Source: VGBO01 sp964453335 (lineage in GTDB: Bacteria > Actinomycetota > Acidimicrobiia > Acidimicrobiales > CAIXPF01). From it: 64,000 nt of DNA. The stretch spans positions 68,342 through 132,341 of the forward strand of contig CAYVOK010000007.1 of NCBI GenBank assembly GCA_964453335.1, in the 5' to 3' direction. This document shows positions 48,233-58,087 of the stretch, piece after piece. A program made the position numbers and the translations under genes. Positions within the stretch are counted from its first letter, which is position 1. Each line of letters opens with the position of its first letter. The notes beneath the pieces are model-generated. The model searched no databases, had not been told where the DNA came from, and saw nothing but the letters and a program-made list of their open reading frames with translations.

Positions 48233-49833
48233 GAGGTCTTCCTCCGGGTGCGGGTCGATCGGTCGAGGGTGTCGAGCACCACGGCTGCGGCGTTGCGGCC
48301 GGGTGCCCCCCAGACGCCGGCACCGGGGAACGACGCCGCGCCGGTGACGAACAGGCCGCCGATCGGTGTGCGGTACCGGGACAGTTCGGGGTCGCGCCCT
48401 AGCAGGGCCGAGACCGGGGTGCCGGCGAAGGACTGGGCGTACCCGCGGGGAAGGTGGAACTCGCGCTCGTACCGGTCGGGCGTCATCACCCGCCAGTCAC
48501 GCACCGTGGCGCGGTAGTCGTCCTGCACGAGACCGGCGAACACGTCGAGCCAGCGCGACGGTTCGGGACTCCCCTCCCAGCCGCCGGCGAGCGCATACGG
48601 CGTGTAGACCACCTCGACGCTGAGCACGTGGTCGCCCGACGCGGTGCGCATCGTCGGGTCGGCGACGGATGGCACGTTGACGAGCAGGATCGGCTGGTCG
48701 GCGACCCGACCCTCGGCGGCGGCGCGGTGCGCGGCGTCGATGGCGTCGAGGCCCGGCGCGACGTAGGAGGTGGCCTCGAGCGGGTCGGTCACCCCGACCT
48801 CCCGGAGGAGGGCGTCGTCGAGCGCCCGGAACCGGGGCACCTCGCCGACGACCGCGTCGATCTTGGACTCGTAGCCGTCATGCGCCGGCCGTTCCCGCCA
48901 GCGTCGCAGGAACGGCACCGCGGCGTTGGGGACCGACGTCAGCCATTCGGTGAACGCGACCCGCGGGTCGCTCGCGACGACGACGTGGTCGGCCCGGATC
49001 TCGTCGCCGTTCGTGGTGCGCACCCCGACCACCGACTCCCCCTCGAGCAGGATCCGGTCGACGCGCGCGCCCGTGCGCACGATGCCGCCCGCCGCCTCGA
49101 ACGCTGCGCGCACCGCGTCGGTGAGCGCGCCGCTGCCGCCGACGGGTCGGCCGGGCCGGATCGTGTGGCACATCGCCATCCGCAGGACACCGAGCCCCGT
49201 CCCCGGCGTGTACGGCGACAGCCCCCACACCGCCGGGCCGGCGGCGACAGCCGCTCCTCGCAGACTCGGCGAACGCAGGTAGTCGCCGAGTACGTCGGCG
49301 ACCGAGCGTCGCGACCACCGCAGCAGGGTCGCGAGCCCGTCGGCCCGCTGCGCGGCGAGGCGACGCGTGACCTTGGCGGGCGTGGGCGGGTCGAGTGCGA
49401 GGTCCGCGACGAGCCGTGCGACGGGCAGCGCGTCACGCACGTAGCGGTGGTACCCCTCGACGTCGTCGGGATGGGTGACGCGCAGCGCCTCGACGGTGCG
49501 GTCGACGTCGTGGAACACGAACGCCGATCGGTCACCCTCGAGCGACTGGGCGACCATCGCGAGGTCGAGGTCGACGTAGCGCAGACCGTGCGCACCGAGG
49601 TCGAGTTCGTCGATCAGCGGGACCGACCGGACCGCCATGTGGTCGCAGTTGCAGATGTTGACCCGAGCGCCGAGTGCGTCGACCGTGGACGCACACCCAC
49701 CGACGCTCTCCCTCGCCTCGAGCACCACGGTGCGCAGACCGGCCCGGGCGAGGTAGGCGGCGCAGACGAGACCGTTGTGGCCGGCGCCGACGACCACGAC
49801 GTCGGTGTCCCGGCCGGGGACGCTGGGTGGCAT
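48229..49833 (-). CDS. FAD-dependent oxidoreductase, phytoene desaturase/PYROXD2-like
   Basis: 534 residues from ATG 49833. N-terminal DVVVVGAGHNGLVCAAYLARAGLRTVVLEARESVGGCAST is the FAD/NAD-binding region, and the C-terminal IGGLFVTGAASFPGAGVWGAPGRNAAAVVLD is the FAD-binding motif of carotenoid desaturase-type oxidoreductases. The subfamily is nearer to human PYROXD2 than to CrtI, so the substrate may not be a carotenoid. Of three in-frame ATG codons (49860, 49842, 49833), 49833 fits best because GACAAT lies 7 nt upstream in the leaderless arrangement. Coupled to nitrobindin (GTGA). Confidence 0.83.
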   Translation of the reverse strand: MPPSVPGRDTDVVVVGAGHNGLVCAAYLARAGLRTVVLEARESVGGCASTVDALGARVNICNCDHMAVRSVPLIDELDLGAHGLRYVDLDLAMVAQSLEGDRSAFVFHDVDRTVEALRVTHPDDVEGYHRYVRDALPVARLVADLALDPPTPAKVTRRLAAQRADGLATLLRWSRRSVADVLGDYLRSPSLRGAAVAAGPAVWGLSPYTPGTGLGVLRMAMCHTIRPGRPVGGSGALTDAVRAAFEAAGGIVRTGARVDRILLEGESVVGVRTTNGDEIRADHVVVASDPRVAFTEWLTSVPNAAVPFLRRWRERPAHDGYESKIDAVVGEVPRFRALDDALLREVGVTDPLEATSYVAPGLDAIDAAHRAAAEGRVADQPILLVNVPSVADPTMRTASGDHVLSVEVVYTPYALAGGWEGSPEPSRWLDVFAGLVQDDYRATVRDWRVMTPDRYEREFHLPRGYAQSFAGTPVSALLGRDPELSRYRTPIGGLFVTGAASFPGAGVWGAPGRNAAAVVLDTLDRSTRTRRKTS

Positions 49834-49869
49834 GCCACGCATTGTCCCCGACCGGCTCACCGCACGAAG

Positions 49870-49890
49870 GATCGGGAGTGCTTCCCGATC
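49870..49890 (-). terminator. Hairpin terminator directly after the ABC substrate-binding gene
   Basis: GATCGGGAG (49870-49878) pairs with TTCCCGATC (49882-49890), 8 bp plus one G-U, loop TGC. The stop of the binding-protein gene (49889-49891) lies in the arm. No T-tract; it separates the ABC operon from the flavoprotein operon. Confidence 0.55.
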
Positions 49891-51037
49891 AGAGCTTGAT
49901 CTTGGTGTCGACGAACTCGTTGGTGAACAGGTCCGACGCCTTGAGGTCGTCCTTCACCTTCTTGCCCGCCGCCTTGAAGATCGGGTTCGCCTGGCCGATC
50001 ACCTTGGTGATGCGGGCCTCGTCGAAGTTGCCGAGCGTCTGGTCCGAGCCGTTGCCGACGAGACCGAGCTTCTTCTGCTGCTCGACGGAGAACTTCGCGA
50101 CACCCTCGGAGTACACCCAGCCGGTGTCGTAGTCCTTCACGAGCTGCAGGATCAGCTTGTTGGCCGCATCAGGCTTGTTGATGTAGTCGACCTGGGCCTG
50201 CTGCACGATCGGCACGAGCTTGGCGAAGCACGCCTTGTTCTTGTCGAAATCGGCGGTCCGAGTTGCGAGCGGCGCGGCGTACACCTGCCAGCCCGTGTCG
50301 TGGATGAGCTGGAAGGACACGTCCTTCGCCCACTCCTTGACCTCGTTCTTGTAGATGTACGGCTCGGCCGAGGCGAAGCCCTGCTGGGCGATCTTGCCCT
50401 GCTGGGAGACGAACACCGCCGGGGCGCCGTCGTAGGAGCCGTCGAGCTGCGACTTGGCGACGATGCCGGCACCGACGAGGTAGTCCATGTAGGCACCGCC
50501 CTCGAAGTACCGGACCTTGACGTTCTTCGCCTTGAGGTCGGCGATGGTCTTCACGTCCGGGTACGTCTTCGGGTCCCACATGACGATCTGCGGGTTGATC
50601 TCGAGCGGGGCGACGATGGCCTTCGTCGGCATCTCGACGTAGTTCTGGATCGCCTCGTCGGTGGAGACGTAGCCGAGGAGGATCGACTTGTCCTGGTACA
50701 TCGTGGAGACGACCTGCTGGAAGCCGATCGCCGGGCCACCGACGCGGATCTCGATCTTCACACCGGTGTCGACACCGCCGGATGCGACGAGCGGGCCGCG
50801 CACGACCTTCTTCGCCTTGTCGATCTCGGGGTTGGCGCCGACCATCTGGTAGAGCGCACCGTGCTCCGACTCGGGGTTCCAGTCGGTCTGGATGACGACG
50901 GTGTCGGGGCAGACGCCCTTCAGCACACCGCCGGAGGCGCCGCCGGACGCCTCCTCCTTGTCGCTCCCTCCGCAGGCGGTGAGCAGCAGGGCACCTGCTG
51001 CAGCTACCGCGAGGAGTCCTCGGGCCCGGTTCTTCAT
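49889..51037 (-). CDS. ABC transporter substrate-binding lipoprotein (NMT1/SsuA/TauA-type)
   Basis: 382 residues. A lipoprotein signal peptide ends in the lipobox LLTACGG with Cys22. VVIQTDWNPESEHGALYQMVG is the NMT1-type N-terminal strand, followed by VKIEIRVGGPAIGFQQVVSTMY, VGAGIVAKSQLDGS and the C-terminal domain. It would be lipidated and tethered outside the membrane, delivering ligand to the permease. Thiamine-precursor or sulfonate-like ligands are family norms, but none is indicated here; no riboswitch was seen upstream. ATG 51037 has a CAGGAGAG Shine-Dalgarno. It is last in an ATPase-permease-binding protein operon. Confidence 0.9.
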   Translation of the reverse strand: MKNRARGLLAVAAAGALLLTACGGSDKEEASGGASGGVLKGVCPDTVVIQTDWNPESEHGALYQMVGANPEIDKAKKVVRGPLVASGGVDTGVKIEIRVGGPAIGFQQVVSTMYQDKSILLGYVSTDEAIQNYVEMPTKAIVAPLEINPQIVMWDPKTYPDVKTIADLKAKNVKVRYFEGGAYMDYLVGAGIVAKSQLDGSYDGAPAVFVSQQGKIAQQGFASAEPYIYKNEVKEWAKDVSFQLIHDTGWQVYAAPLATRTADFDKNKACFAKLVPIVQQAQVDYINKPDAANKLILQLVKDYDTGWVYSEGVAKFSVEQQKKLGLVGNGSDQTLGNFDEARITKVIGQANPIFKAAGKKVKDDLKASDLFTNEFVDTKIKL

Positions 51038-51093
51038 GGTCTCTCCTGGGGTGGTCGGGCCGCACCCGGAGGTACGGACCTGTTGGTGGTGGA

Positions 51094-51930
51094 TCAGCGC
51101 TGGCCGGTCGTCTCGTGCCACCGGCCGACGGCACGGCGGTTGAGCAGTCCGAACAGCCAGAACACGGCGATGCCGAGCAACGCGGAGAGGATCACCGCAC
51201 CGAACATCTCCGGCGTCTGGTTGCGCGCCCGGTAGACGTCGATGAGGCGGCCGATCCCGGCATCGCCCTGACGGAAGAAGAAGTCGCCGACGATCGCACC
51301 GATCACCGACAGACCGGCCGAGATGCGCAGGCCGGTGAAGATCGACGGGAGCGCGGCGGGGAACTGCAGCCGCAGCAGGCGGTCGCGACCCGACGCCCCG
51401 TGGAGCGTGAACAGGTCGTGCATGCCGGCGTCGACGGACACGAGTCCGAACAACGTGTTCGCGATGATCGGGAACAGGGCGATGATCACGCACACGATCA
51501 CGCGTGACTTGAAGTTGAAGTCGAAGAAGCTGCCGATCAGCGGCACGAACGCAAGGACCGGGATCGCCTGCAACGCGACCGCGTAGGGGTACAGCGACCG
51601 TTCGACCCAGCGCGCCCGGCTCATGAGCACGGCGAGCGCCGTGCCGAGCACGATGGCGATGGCGAGGCCGACCGCTGCGACCTGCGCCGACAGCAGCAGG
51701 CCCTTGAACATCGTCGAACGCACCGCCGGCGTCGTCTCCGCTGCGCTGCCGATGCCGAAGAAGCTGCGGTTCAGCACGACGTGGGGTGCGGGGACGAGGA
51801 AGCGCCGTCCCTCGCTCATCCCGACGTAGGACATGAAGTACCAGAAGCCGATGAACAGGCCGAACACAGAGATCGGGCCGACCGTCTCGAGCGGTCGCCG
51901 GCGCGTGCCCGGTGCGGACGTGGTGCTCAT
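51094..51930 (-). CDS. ABC transporter permease (SsuC/TauC/ThiX-type)
   Basis: 278 residues with about six transmembrane helices, including ISVFGLFIGFWYFMSYVGM, LLLSAQVAAVGLAIAIVLGTALAVLM and ILSALLGIAVFWLFGLL. The EAA-type cytoplasmic loop is in LFTLHGASGRDRLLRLQFPAALPSIFTGLRISAGLS (G-x9-P). It forms the channel for the nearby binding protein and ATPase. ATG 51930 overlaps the ATPase stop as ATGA; the binding-protein gene follows after a 56-bp gap with its own ribosome-binding site. Confidence 0.92.
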   Translation of the reverse strand: MSTTSAPGTRRRPLETVGPISVFGLFIGFWYFMSYVGMSEGRRFLVPAPHVVLNRSFFGIGSAAETTPAVRSTMFKGLLLSAQVAAVGLAIAIVLGTALAVLMSRARWVERSLYPYAVALQAIPVLAFVPLIGSFFDFNFKSRVIVCVIIALFPIIANTLFGLVSVDAGMHDLFTLHGASGRDRLLRLQFPAALPSIFTGLRISAGLSVIGAIVGDFFFRQGDAGIGRLIDVYRARNQTPEMFGAVILSALLGIAVFWLFGLLNRRAVGRWHETTGQR

Positions 51931-52694
51931 CGGTGCGCGTCCCGCAGTGCGTGGGAGATCCGGCCGCAGAGCTCGGCGAACTCCGGTTCGAACCGGAGGT
52001 CGTCGGAACGCGGGTACGCGAAGGGGACCTCGAACTCGCCGACGATGCGCCCCGGCCGCGACGACATCACGAGGACCCGGGTCGACAGGAACACGGCCTC
52101 GGAGATCGAGTGCGTGATGAACAGGGCGCCGAACCGTTCGAGGAGGAACAGCCGCAGGAGTTCTTCGTTGAGGCGCTCCCGTGTGATCTCGTCGAGCGCA
52201 CCGAACGGCTCGTCGAAGAAGAACAGGCGCGGGTGCAGCACGAGCGACCGGGCGAGCGACGCCCGCATGCGCATGCCACCCGACAGCCGCCGTGGATAGC
52301 TCTGTTCGAACCCGCCGAGGCCGACGAGGTCGATCGCCTCACGCGCCCGGGTCGTGCGCTCCTGCGCCGGGACGCCGTGCAGTTCGCAGAACAGTTCGAT
52401 GTTGCGCTGCACGGTGCGCCACGGCAGGAGCGTCGCGTCCTGGAACACGTAGCCGAGGTTGTCGTCCGCGAGTTCCCACGAACCCGTCGCACCCGACAGC
52501 AGGCCCGACGCGATGCGCAGCACCGTCGACTTCCCGCAGCCCGACGGCCCGACGATGGTGACGAACTCGCCCTGGCGCACCTCGAGGTCGACCGAGTCGA
52601 GGGCGTGCGTCCCGTCCGGGAACGTCATCGAGACGTCGCGAACCGACAAGAGCACGTCGGTGTCCCGATGCGGTGCGGCGGCGGGGGAGGCCAT
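51927..52694 (-). CDS. ABC transporter ATP-binding protein (SsuB/TauB/ThiZ-type)
   Basis: 255 residues. Walker A is VGPSGCGKST, signature motif LSGGMRMRASLARSL, Walker B LFFFDEPFGALDE, and the H-loop is LFITHSISEAVFLS. The Q-loop is in YVFQDATLLPW. Typical of taurine/nitrate/sulfonate-family importers. ATG 52694 is 9 nt downstream of AATTAT on the minus strand, a possible -10, and no Shine-Dalgarno is visible. It is the first gene of the operon and faces the groEL terminator upstream. Confidence 0.93.
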   Translation of the reverse strand: MASPAAAPHRDTDVLLSVRDVSMTFPDGTHALDSVDLEVRQGEFVTIVGPSGCGKSTVLRIASGLLSGATGSWELADDNLGYVFQDATLLPWRTVQRNIELFCELHGVPAQERTTRAREAIDLVGLGGFEQSYPRRLSGGMRMRASLARSLVLHPRLFFFDEPFGALDEITRERLNEELLRLFLLERFGALFITHSISEAVFLSTRVLVMSSRPGRIVGEFEVPFAYPRSDDLRFEPEFAELCGRISHALRDAHR

Positions 52695-52752
52695 GTGCGT
52701 CGCATAATTGCACCGTTGTGACGCGCGTGCGAATCAGGTGACGAAAAACGAC

Positions 52753-52780
52753 GGAGGAGCGCCGAATTCGGCGCTCCTCC
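52753..52780 (-). terminator. Intrinsic terminator downstream of groEL (perfect 28-bp palindrome)
   Basis: GGAGGAGCGCCGAA (52753-52766) and its exact complement TTCGGCGCTCCTCC (52767-52780) make a loop-less 14-bp DNA palindrome centred on GAATTC. In the groEL transcript (minus strand) it is followed by GTCGTTTTTCG, a U-tract. It lies 82 bp after the groEL stop and 59 bp before the ABC ATPase start. Confidence 0.85.
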
Positions 52781-52861
52781 ACCGGTTTTCGCCACTTCAC
52801 GCGTTCGGGGGGTCGCTCCGCGTGATGGCGACGGCCGGGGTGACCCGGTCGGGTCAGGACG

Positions 52862-54484
<1,623 letters not shown>

Positions 54485-54583
54485 GTGCTTGACCTCCGTA
54501 TTGGTCTCTCCGACCGGGGGCGCGTCCTCCGGAACCGGACGGACGTCGGGGGATCCCCGGACACCGTGGCTGCCGTGAGAGCG

Positions 54584-54610
54584 TTAGCACTCTCGACATG
54601 CGAGTGCTAA
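54584..54610. promoter_or_regulatory. CIRCE operator (HrcA binding site) upstream of groEL
   Basis: TTAGCACTC (54584-54592), a 9-nt spacer (54593-54601) and GAGTGCTAA (54602-54610) match the CIRCE consensus TTAGCACTC-N9-GAGTGCTAA without a mismatch. It lies 100 bp upstream of the groEL start. The hrcA gene is not in the window. Confidence 0.95.
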
Positions 54611-54664
54611 GTGAAGCACCCCGGCCACCCTTTTCGCAACACGGAGTCGCCGCTCGGCCGCTGA

Positions 54665-55657
54665 TCAGGCCCCCGGCCCGCCGATCCGCCGTCCGACGAC
54701 CTCGGTGATCGCCGCCGTCGTGTCTTCGAACGCCCGGGTCGTGCCGACCTCGTCGACGAGCGAGACGACCTCCACGCCGGCCGGCAGCTCGTCGAACGCC
54801 TCACCGCAGACCACGAGCACGCCTACCCCGGCCTCCGCCGCGAGCTCGGCGACCCCACCGACCACCTTGCCGTCGAAGGACTGCGCGTCGACGAAGCCCT
54901 CCCCCGTGACCACGAGGTCCGCGACGGCGATCCGCTCGGCGAGGCCGAGCTCCTCGGCGACGAGGTCGAACCCGGGGGTCAACCGGGCACCCACCGCGGC
55001 CAACCCGCCCGCGAGCCCGCCCGCGGCGCCGGACCCCTCGAGGTCGCCGACATCGACGCCGTGGTCGTCCCGGTACACCTGGCGCAGCCGTTCGAGCCGA
55101 CGACGCAGCAGCGCGACCTGCGCCGGGCTCGCACCCTTCTGCGGGGCGAAGACCTCGGCGGCGTCGACGAAACGCGTGCGCACGTCGCAGGCGACGACGA
55201 GCTCGACCCCGCGCAGCCGGTGCAGCGGTGCGAGGGCGCGCACCGCACCGAGACCACCGTCGGTCGACGCCGACCCGCCGACGCCGACCACCACCCGGCG
55301 CGCCCCGGCGTCGATGGCCGCGGCGATCAGTTCGCCGGTGCCCGTCGTCGACGCGGCCATCGGGTCGTTCCCCTCGGCCCCGCCTGCGAGCACCAGGCCC
55401 GACGCCCGCGCCATCTCGATGACCGCGGTGCCGTTGGCGAGTCGCCACGGCGCGACGACGGGGTCACCGAGCGGACCCGCGACCACGGTCGTCCGGTTCG
55501 GGCCGCCGAGCACGTCGAGGATGCCCTCCCCGCCGTCCGCGACGGGGACCTCCTCCACGGTGTGGCCGGCGCGACGGGCGGCGCGACCGATCGCCGCGGC
55601 CACCTCGGCCGCCGTGGCCGTCCCACGGAACTTGTCCGGCACCGCCAGCACACGCAC
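54665..55657 (-). CDS. Glycerate kinase (GlxK/GarK family)
   Basis: 330 residues. LAVPDKFRGTATAAEVAAAIGRAARRAGHTVEEVPVADGGEG is the family signature N-terminus, with ARRVVVGVGGSASTDGGLGAVRALAPL and DLVVTGEGFVDAQSFDGKVVGGVAELAAEAG further on. It phosphorylates D-glycerate to 2- or 3-phosphoglycerate, linking glyoxylate/serine-type metabolism to glycolysis. GTG 55657 lies 6 nt after CACAAT, a poorer leaderless candidate than others here. It stands 54 bp from the CIRCE site in the same direction as groEL, so its transcript runs into the groEL region. Confidence 0.9.
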   Translation of the reverse strand: MRVLAVPDKFRGTATAAEVAAAIGRAARRAGHTVEEVPVADGGEGILDVLGGPNRTTVVAGPLGDPVVAPWRLANGTAVIEMARASGLVLAGGAEGNDPMAASTTGTGELIAAAIDAGARRVVVGVGGSASTDGGLGAVRALAPLHRLRGVELVVACDVRTRFVDAAEVFAPQKGASPAQVALLRRRLERLRQVYRDDHGVDVGDLEGSGAAGGLAGGLAAVGARLTPGFDLVAEELGLAERIAVADLVVTGEGFVDAQSFDGKVVGGVAELAAEAGVGVLVVCGEAFDELPAGVEVVSLVDEVGTTRAFEDTTAAITEVVGRRIGGPGA

Positions 55658-55681
55658 CCGACCATTGTGCGCAGGTCGGCG

Positions 55682-56260
55682 TCAGTTCGGCTTGAGACCC
55701 TGGCCGTCGGTGCCGAGCAGCACGACGACCTTCGCACCCTTCAGGTCGACGGGGAACGGTGTCGACGGCAACGGCTTCACTGCAGATGCCGCGATGCTCA
55801 GTTTCTGCGCGACGTTGAGCGCATCGGCCTGGTAGCCCTCGGCGTAGAAGACGTCAGTCGTTGGGGACAGCGTCGGGTAGGTCTCGGGGGCGACGGCGTT
55901 GAATCCCTTCGCCAGGAGTTCGGTGTTGTTCGCCGCACCCGCGCCCTGCACACCGCGACCGTTCACGACGAGCACGGTCACCGACGCAGGCGCTCGGGCG
56001 GCGGCGATCGTCGTCACGGTCGCGGACGGTGGCGTGGTCGTCGACCCGCCACCGGCGGTCGTGCCGTTCGTCGCCGCCTTCGCAACGGTGGTGGCCGTGG
56101 CGTCGGTGGTCGTCGGCCCCTCACCGTCGAACCCGAGGCCGAGCACCGCGAGCGCCACGACGACGCCGAGGACGACGATCGCGACGCCCCGACCGGCCGC
56201 GGCGGTGGGGTTCGAGGGGCGGGCGGGACGATTGCCCCGTGCGGCGTGCTGACCGGCCAT
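55682..56260 (-). CDS. Membrane-anchored LytR C-terminal-domain protein
   Basis: 192 residues: a short cytoplasmic N-terminus, one transmembrane helix (about 28-46, GVAIVVLGVVVALAVLGLGF), a Thr/Ala-rich low-complexity linker (about 50-95), then a LytR_C domain (SVTVLVVNGRGVQGAGAANNTELLAKGFNAVAPETYPTLSPTTDVFYAEGYQADALNVAQKL). LytR_C domains are found on LCP cell-wall ligases and alone; this one lacks the LCP domain. A cell-wall role is likely but not shown. ATG 56260 is preferred over ATG 56269 because AAGAAT lies 7 nt upstream. The divergent tRNA promoter is 55 bp away. Confidence 0.83.
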   Translation of the reverse strand: MAGQHAARGNRPARPSNPTAAAGRGVAIVVLGVVVALAVLGLGFDGEGPTTTDATATTVAKAATNGTTAGGGSTTTPPSATVTTIAAARAPASVTVLVVNGRGVQGAGAANNTELLAKGFNAVAPETYPTLSPTTDVFYAEGYQADALNVAQKLSIAASAVKPLPSTPFPVDLKGAKVVVLLGTDGQGLKPN

Positions 56261-56314
56261 GCCCCCCATTCTTACCGACACGGCGCCCCGGGACCGGATG
56301 TGCAGCCCGCGCCG

Positions 56315-56320
56315 TAGCAT
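56315..56320 (+). promoter_or_regulatory. -10 box TAGCAT of the tRNA-Thr gene
   Basis: TAGCAT ends 8 nt before the 5' end of the tRNA, the spacing expected for a short-leader stable RNA promoter. Confidence 0.5.
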
Positions 56321-56328
56321 GAGCCCGC

Positions 56329-56401
56329 GCCCGAGTAGCTCAATCGGCAGAGCACGTGCCTTGTAAGCACGGGGTTCGGGGTTCGATTCCCCGCTCGGGC
56401 T
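56329..56401 (+). tRNA. tRNA-Thr (anticodon UGU)
   Basis: 73 nt. Acceptor arms GCCCGAG (56329-56335) and CTCGGGC (56394-56400) with U discriminator at 56401; anticodon stem CGTGC/GCACG around loop CTTGTAA, so anticodon TGT (reads ACA, threonine); T arm CGGGG-TTCGATT-CCCCG. CCA is not encoded. A -10 TAGCAT lies 8 nt upstream. It is not the selenocysteine tRNA. Confidence 0.96.
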
Positions 56402-56420
56402 CGCAGACCACCGGCGACGT

Positions 56421-57497
56421 TCAGTCGGACGGCGGCAGGTCGGCGATCTGCGCAGCAGCCGCTGCGGCCACGGCGGCCGCGGCGTTCGCCGCGGCACGCC
56501 GACGACGGGCCACGTCGAAGCAGGCGACCGCCCCGGCGACACCGACGTTGAGGGAGTCGAGGCGCCCGAGCAGCGGGATGCCGACCACCGAACCGCACCG
56601 TTCGCGGACGAGGCGCGACAAGCCCGACCCCTCCGAGCCGAGGACGAGGCACACCGGCTCGTCGCCGAGCGGGAGGTCGTACAGGCTCGTCGACGCACTC
56701 GCGTCGAGGCCGACCGTCCACACCCCGAGTTCGTCGAGGCGGCGCAACGCCGTGGGCAGACCGCCCACGAGTGCGATCGGCAGGTACTCGACCGCCCCGG
56801 CCGCCGCCTTGGTGACCGACGGGGTGACGTGCACCGACCGGTGCCGCGGCAGCACGATGCCGGTGACCCCGGCGCCCTCCGCCGATCGCAGCAACGCGCC
56901 GAGGTTCCCCGGGTCGGTGACCCCGTCGAGCGCGATCAGGAACGGGCGACGGTTGCCGCGCCGCACGGCGAGATCGTCGAGCGACGCCTCGGGCAACGGT
57001 TGCGCCCGGGCGATCACGCCCTGGGGACCCTGCGTCGCGGCGAGCGACTCGAGGCGACCACGGGTGACCTCGCGCACGGGCACCCGACGTGCCGTGGCGA
57101 GCTCCCGGATGTCGTCGAGGATCGGCGCCGGGTCCTGCTCGGCGGCGACGAGAACCTCACGCACCCGACGGCGGCCGGCGAGCAGCAGCTCGCGGACCGC
57201 CTGACGGCCTTCGACCTGTTCGCCGCCCACGCCGCGCACCGGTGCGCTGCGGGTGCGCTCCCCTACCGCATCACGTCCGGCGACACGACCCCCGGGCGCA
57301 CCGCGGCCTGCAGACGCACCGCGACCCGCTGCACCGCCACGCCCGGCGCCGTCGCGGCCGGTCGGGGCGCCACGTCCGGCGGCGGGGCCACGCGGAGCGG
57401 GCCCGCGGCCACCGCCCCCACCACCGGGACCGCCGCCGCTGCGACCGCTGCCACCCCGACCGGGGGCGGGACCCCGGCGTGCACTCCGACCCGTCAC
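56421..57497 (-). CDS. rlmB: 23S rRNA (guanosine-2'-O)-methyltransferase RlmB / SpoU-family, with low-complexity N-terminus
   Basis: 358 residues. The first about 85 residues are Gly/Arg/Pro-rich low complexity (G-R-G repeats) and probably disordered, RNA-binding. The SpoU fold then has the substrate-binding domain (GVGGEQVEGRQAVRELLLAGRRRVREVLVA) and the knotted SAM-binding core: ALDGVTDPGNLGALLRSAEGAGVTGIVLP and CLVLGSEGSGLSRLVRERCGSVVGIPLLGRLDSLNVGVAGAVACFD. It would methylate G2251 of 23S rRNA; other SpoU targets cannot be excluded. GTG 57497 overlaps ispF as GTGA, so both are co-translated. Confidence 0.9.
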   Translation of the reverse strand: MTGRSARRGPAPGRGGSGRSGGGPGGGGGGRGPAPRGPAAGRGAPTGRDGAGRGGAAGRGASAGRGAPGGRVAGRDAVGERTRSAPVRGVGGEQVEGRQAVRELLLAGRRRVREVLVAAEQDPAPILDDIRELATARRVPVREVTRGRLESLAATQGPQGVIARAQPLPEASLDDLAVRRGNRRPFLIALDGVTDPGNLGALLRSAEGAGVTGIVLPRHRSVHVTPSVTKAAAGAVEYLPIALVGGLPTALRRLDELGVWTVGLDASASTSLYDLPLGDEPVCLVLGSEGSGLSRLVRERCGSVVGIPLLGRLDSLNVGVAGAVACFDVARRRRAAANAAAAVAAAAAAQIADLPPSD

Positions 57498-57970
57498 GCC
57501 CTGCTCACGATCGCCACGGCGAAGCAGGCTATGCCCTCGCGTCGACCGATCGACCCGAGCTGTTCGGCGCGCTTGCCCTTCACCGTGACGTCCGCCCCGA
57601 CGACCTCGGTGAGCCGGCGCTGCATCTCGGCACGGCGTGGCGCGATCTTCGGGGCGTCGAGGACGACGGTGCAGTCCACGTTGCCGGGACGGAAACCTGC
57701 CGCCCGTACCAGCCGCACCGCCTCGGCGAGCAGGGCCATGCTGTCCGCTCCCGCGAACGCAGGGTCGGTGTCGGGGAAGAGCGATCCGATGTCGCCGAGA
57801 CCGGCGGCGCCGAGCAGCGCGTCGGTGACCGCGTGCGCGACGGCGTCCGCGTCGCTGTGGCCGTGCAGACCGCGTTCACCCTCGAAGACGACCCCGCCGA
57901 GCACGAGCGGCCGCGTCGGGTCGTCGCTCAACCGGTGTACGTCGAAGCCCTGTCCGACGCGGACGTCCAT
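57494..57970 (-). CDS. ispF: 2-C-methyl-D-erythritol 2,4-cyclodiphosphate synthase (IspF)
   Basis: 158 residues, standard length. VGQGFDVHRL holds the zinc ligands Asp10 and His12, LHGHSDADAVAHAVTDALLGAAGLGDIGSLFPDTD the third His and the substrate loop, and VTVKGKRAEQLGSIGRREGIACFAVAIV the C-terminal active-site strand with Lys. It cyclises CDP-ME-2-phosphate to MEcPP in the MEP isoprenoid pathway. ATG 57970 has an AGGAGAA Shine-Dalgarno 6 nt upstream. The stop overlaps rlmB as GTGA. IspD, usually adjacent, is not seen here. Confidence 0.96.
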   Translation of the reverse strand: MDVRVGQGFDVHRLSDDPTRPLVLGGVVFEGERGLHGHSDADAVAHAVTDALLGAAGLGDIGSLFPDTDPAFAGADSMALLAEAVRLVRAAGFRPGNVDCTVVLDAPKIAPRRAEMQRRLTEVVGADVTVKGKRAEQLGSIGRREGIACFAVAIVSRA

Positions 57971-58074
57971 GCCGTTCTCCTGCGGTCGCCGCGTCGGCGC
58001 GCGCGACGGGGACCGTGCTGCATTCTGACGGATCCCGACCGCCCGGACGGGCACGTCGTCGGGCGGGGCGCAAC

Positions 58075-58080
58075 TAGGGT
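58075..58080 (+). promoter_or_regulatory. -10 box TAGGGT, leaderless start of the CRP-type regulator
   Basis: TAGGGT ends 7 nt before ATG 58088. Confidence 0.45.
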
Positions 58081-58087
58081 GCCCCTC

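Noticed and set aside
56329..56401. tRNA at 56329 as the selenocysteine tRNA
   Set aside because: Anticodon is TGT (Thr), with a normal 7-bp acceptor stem and short variable loop.
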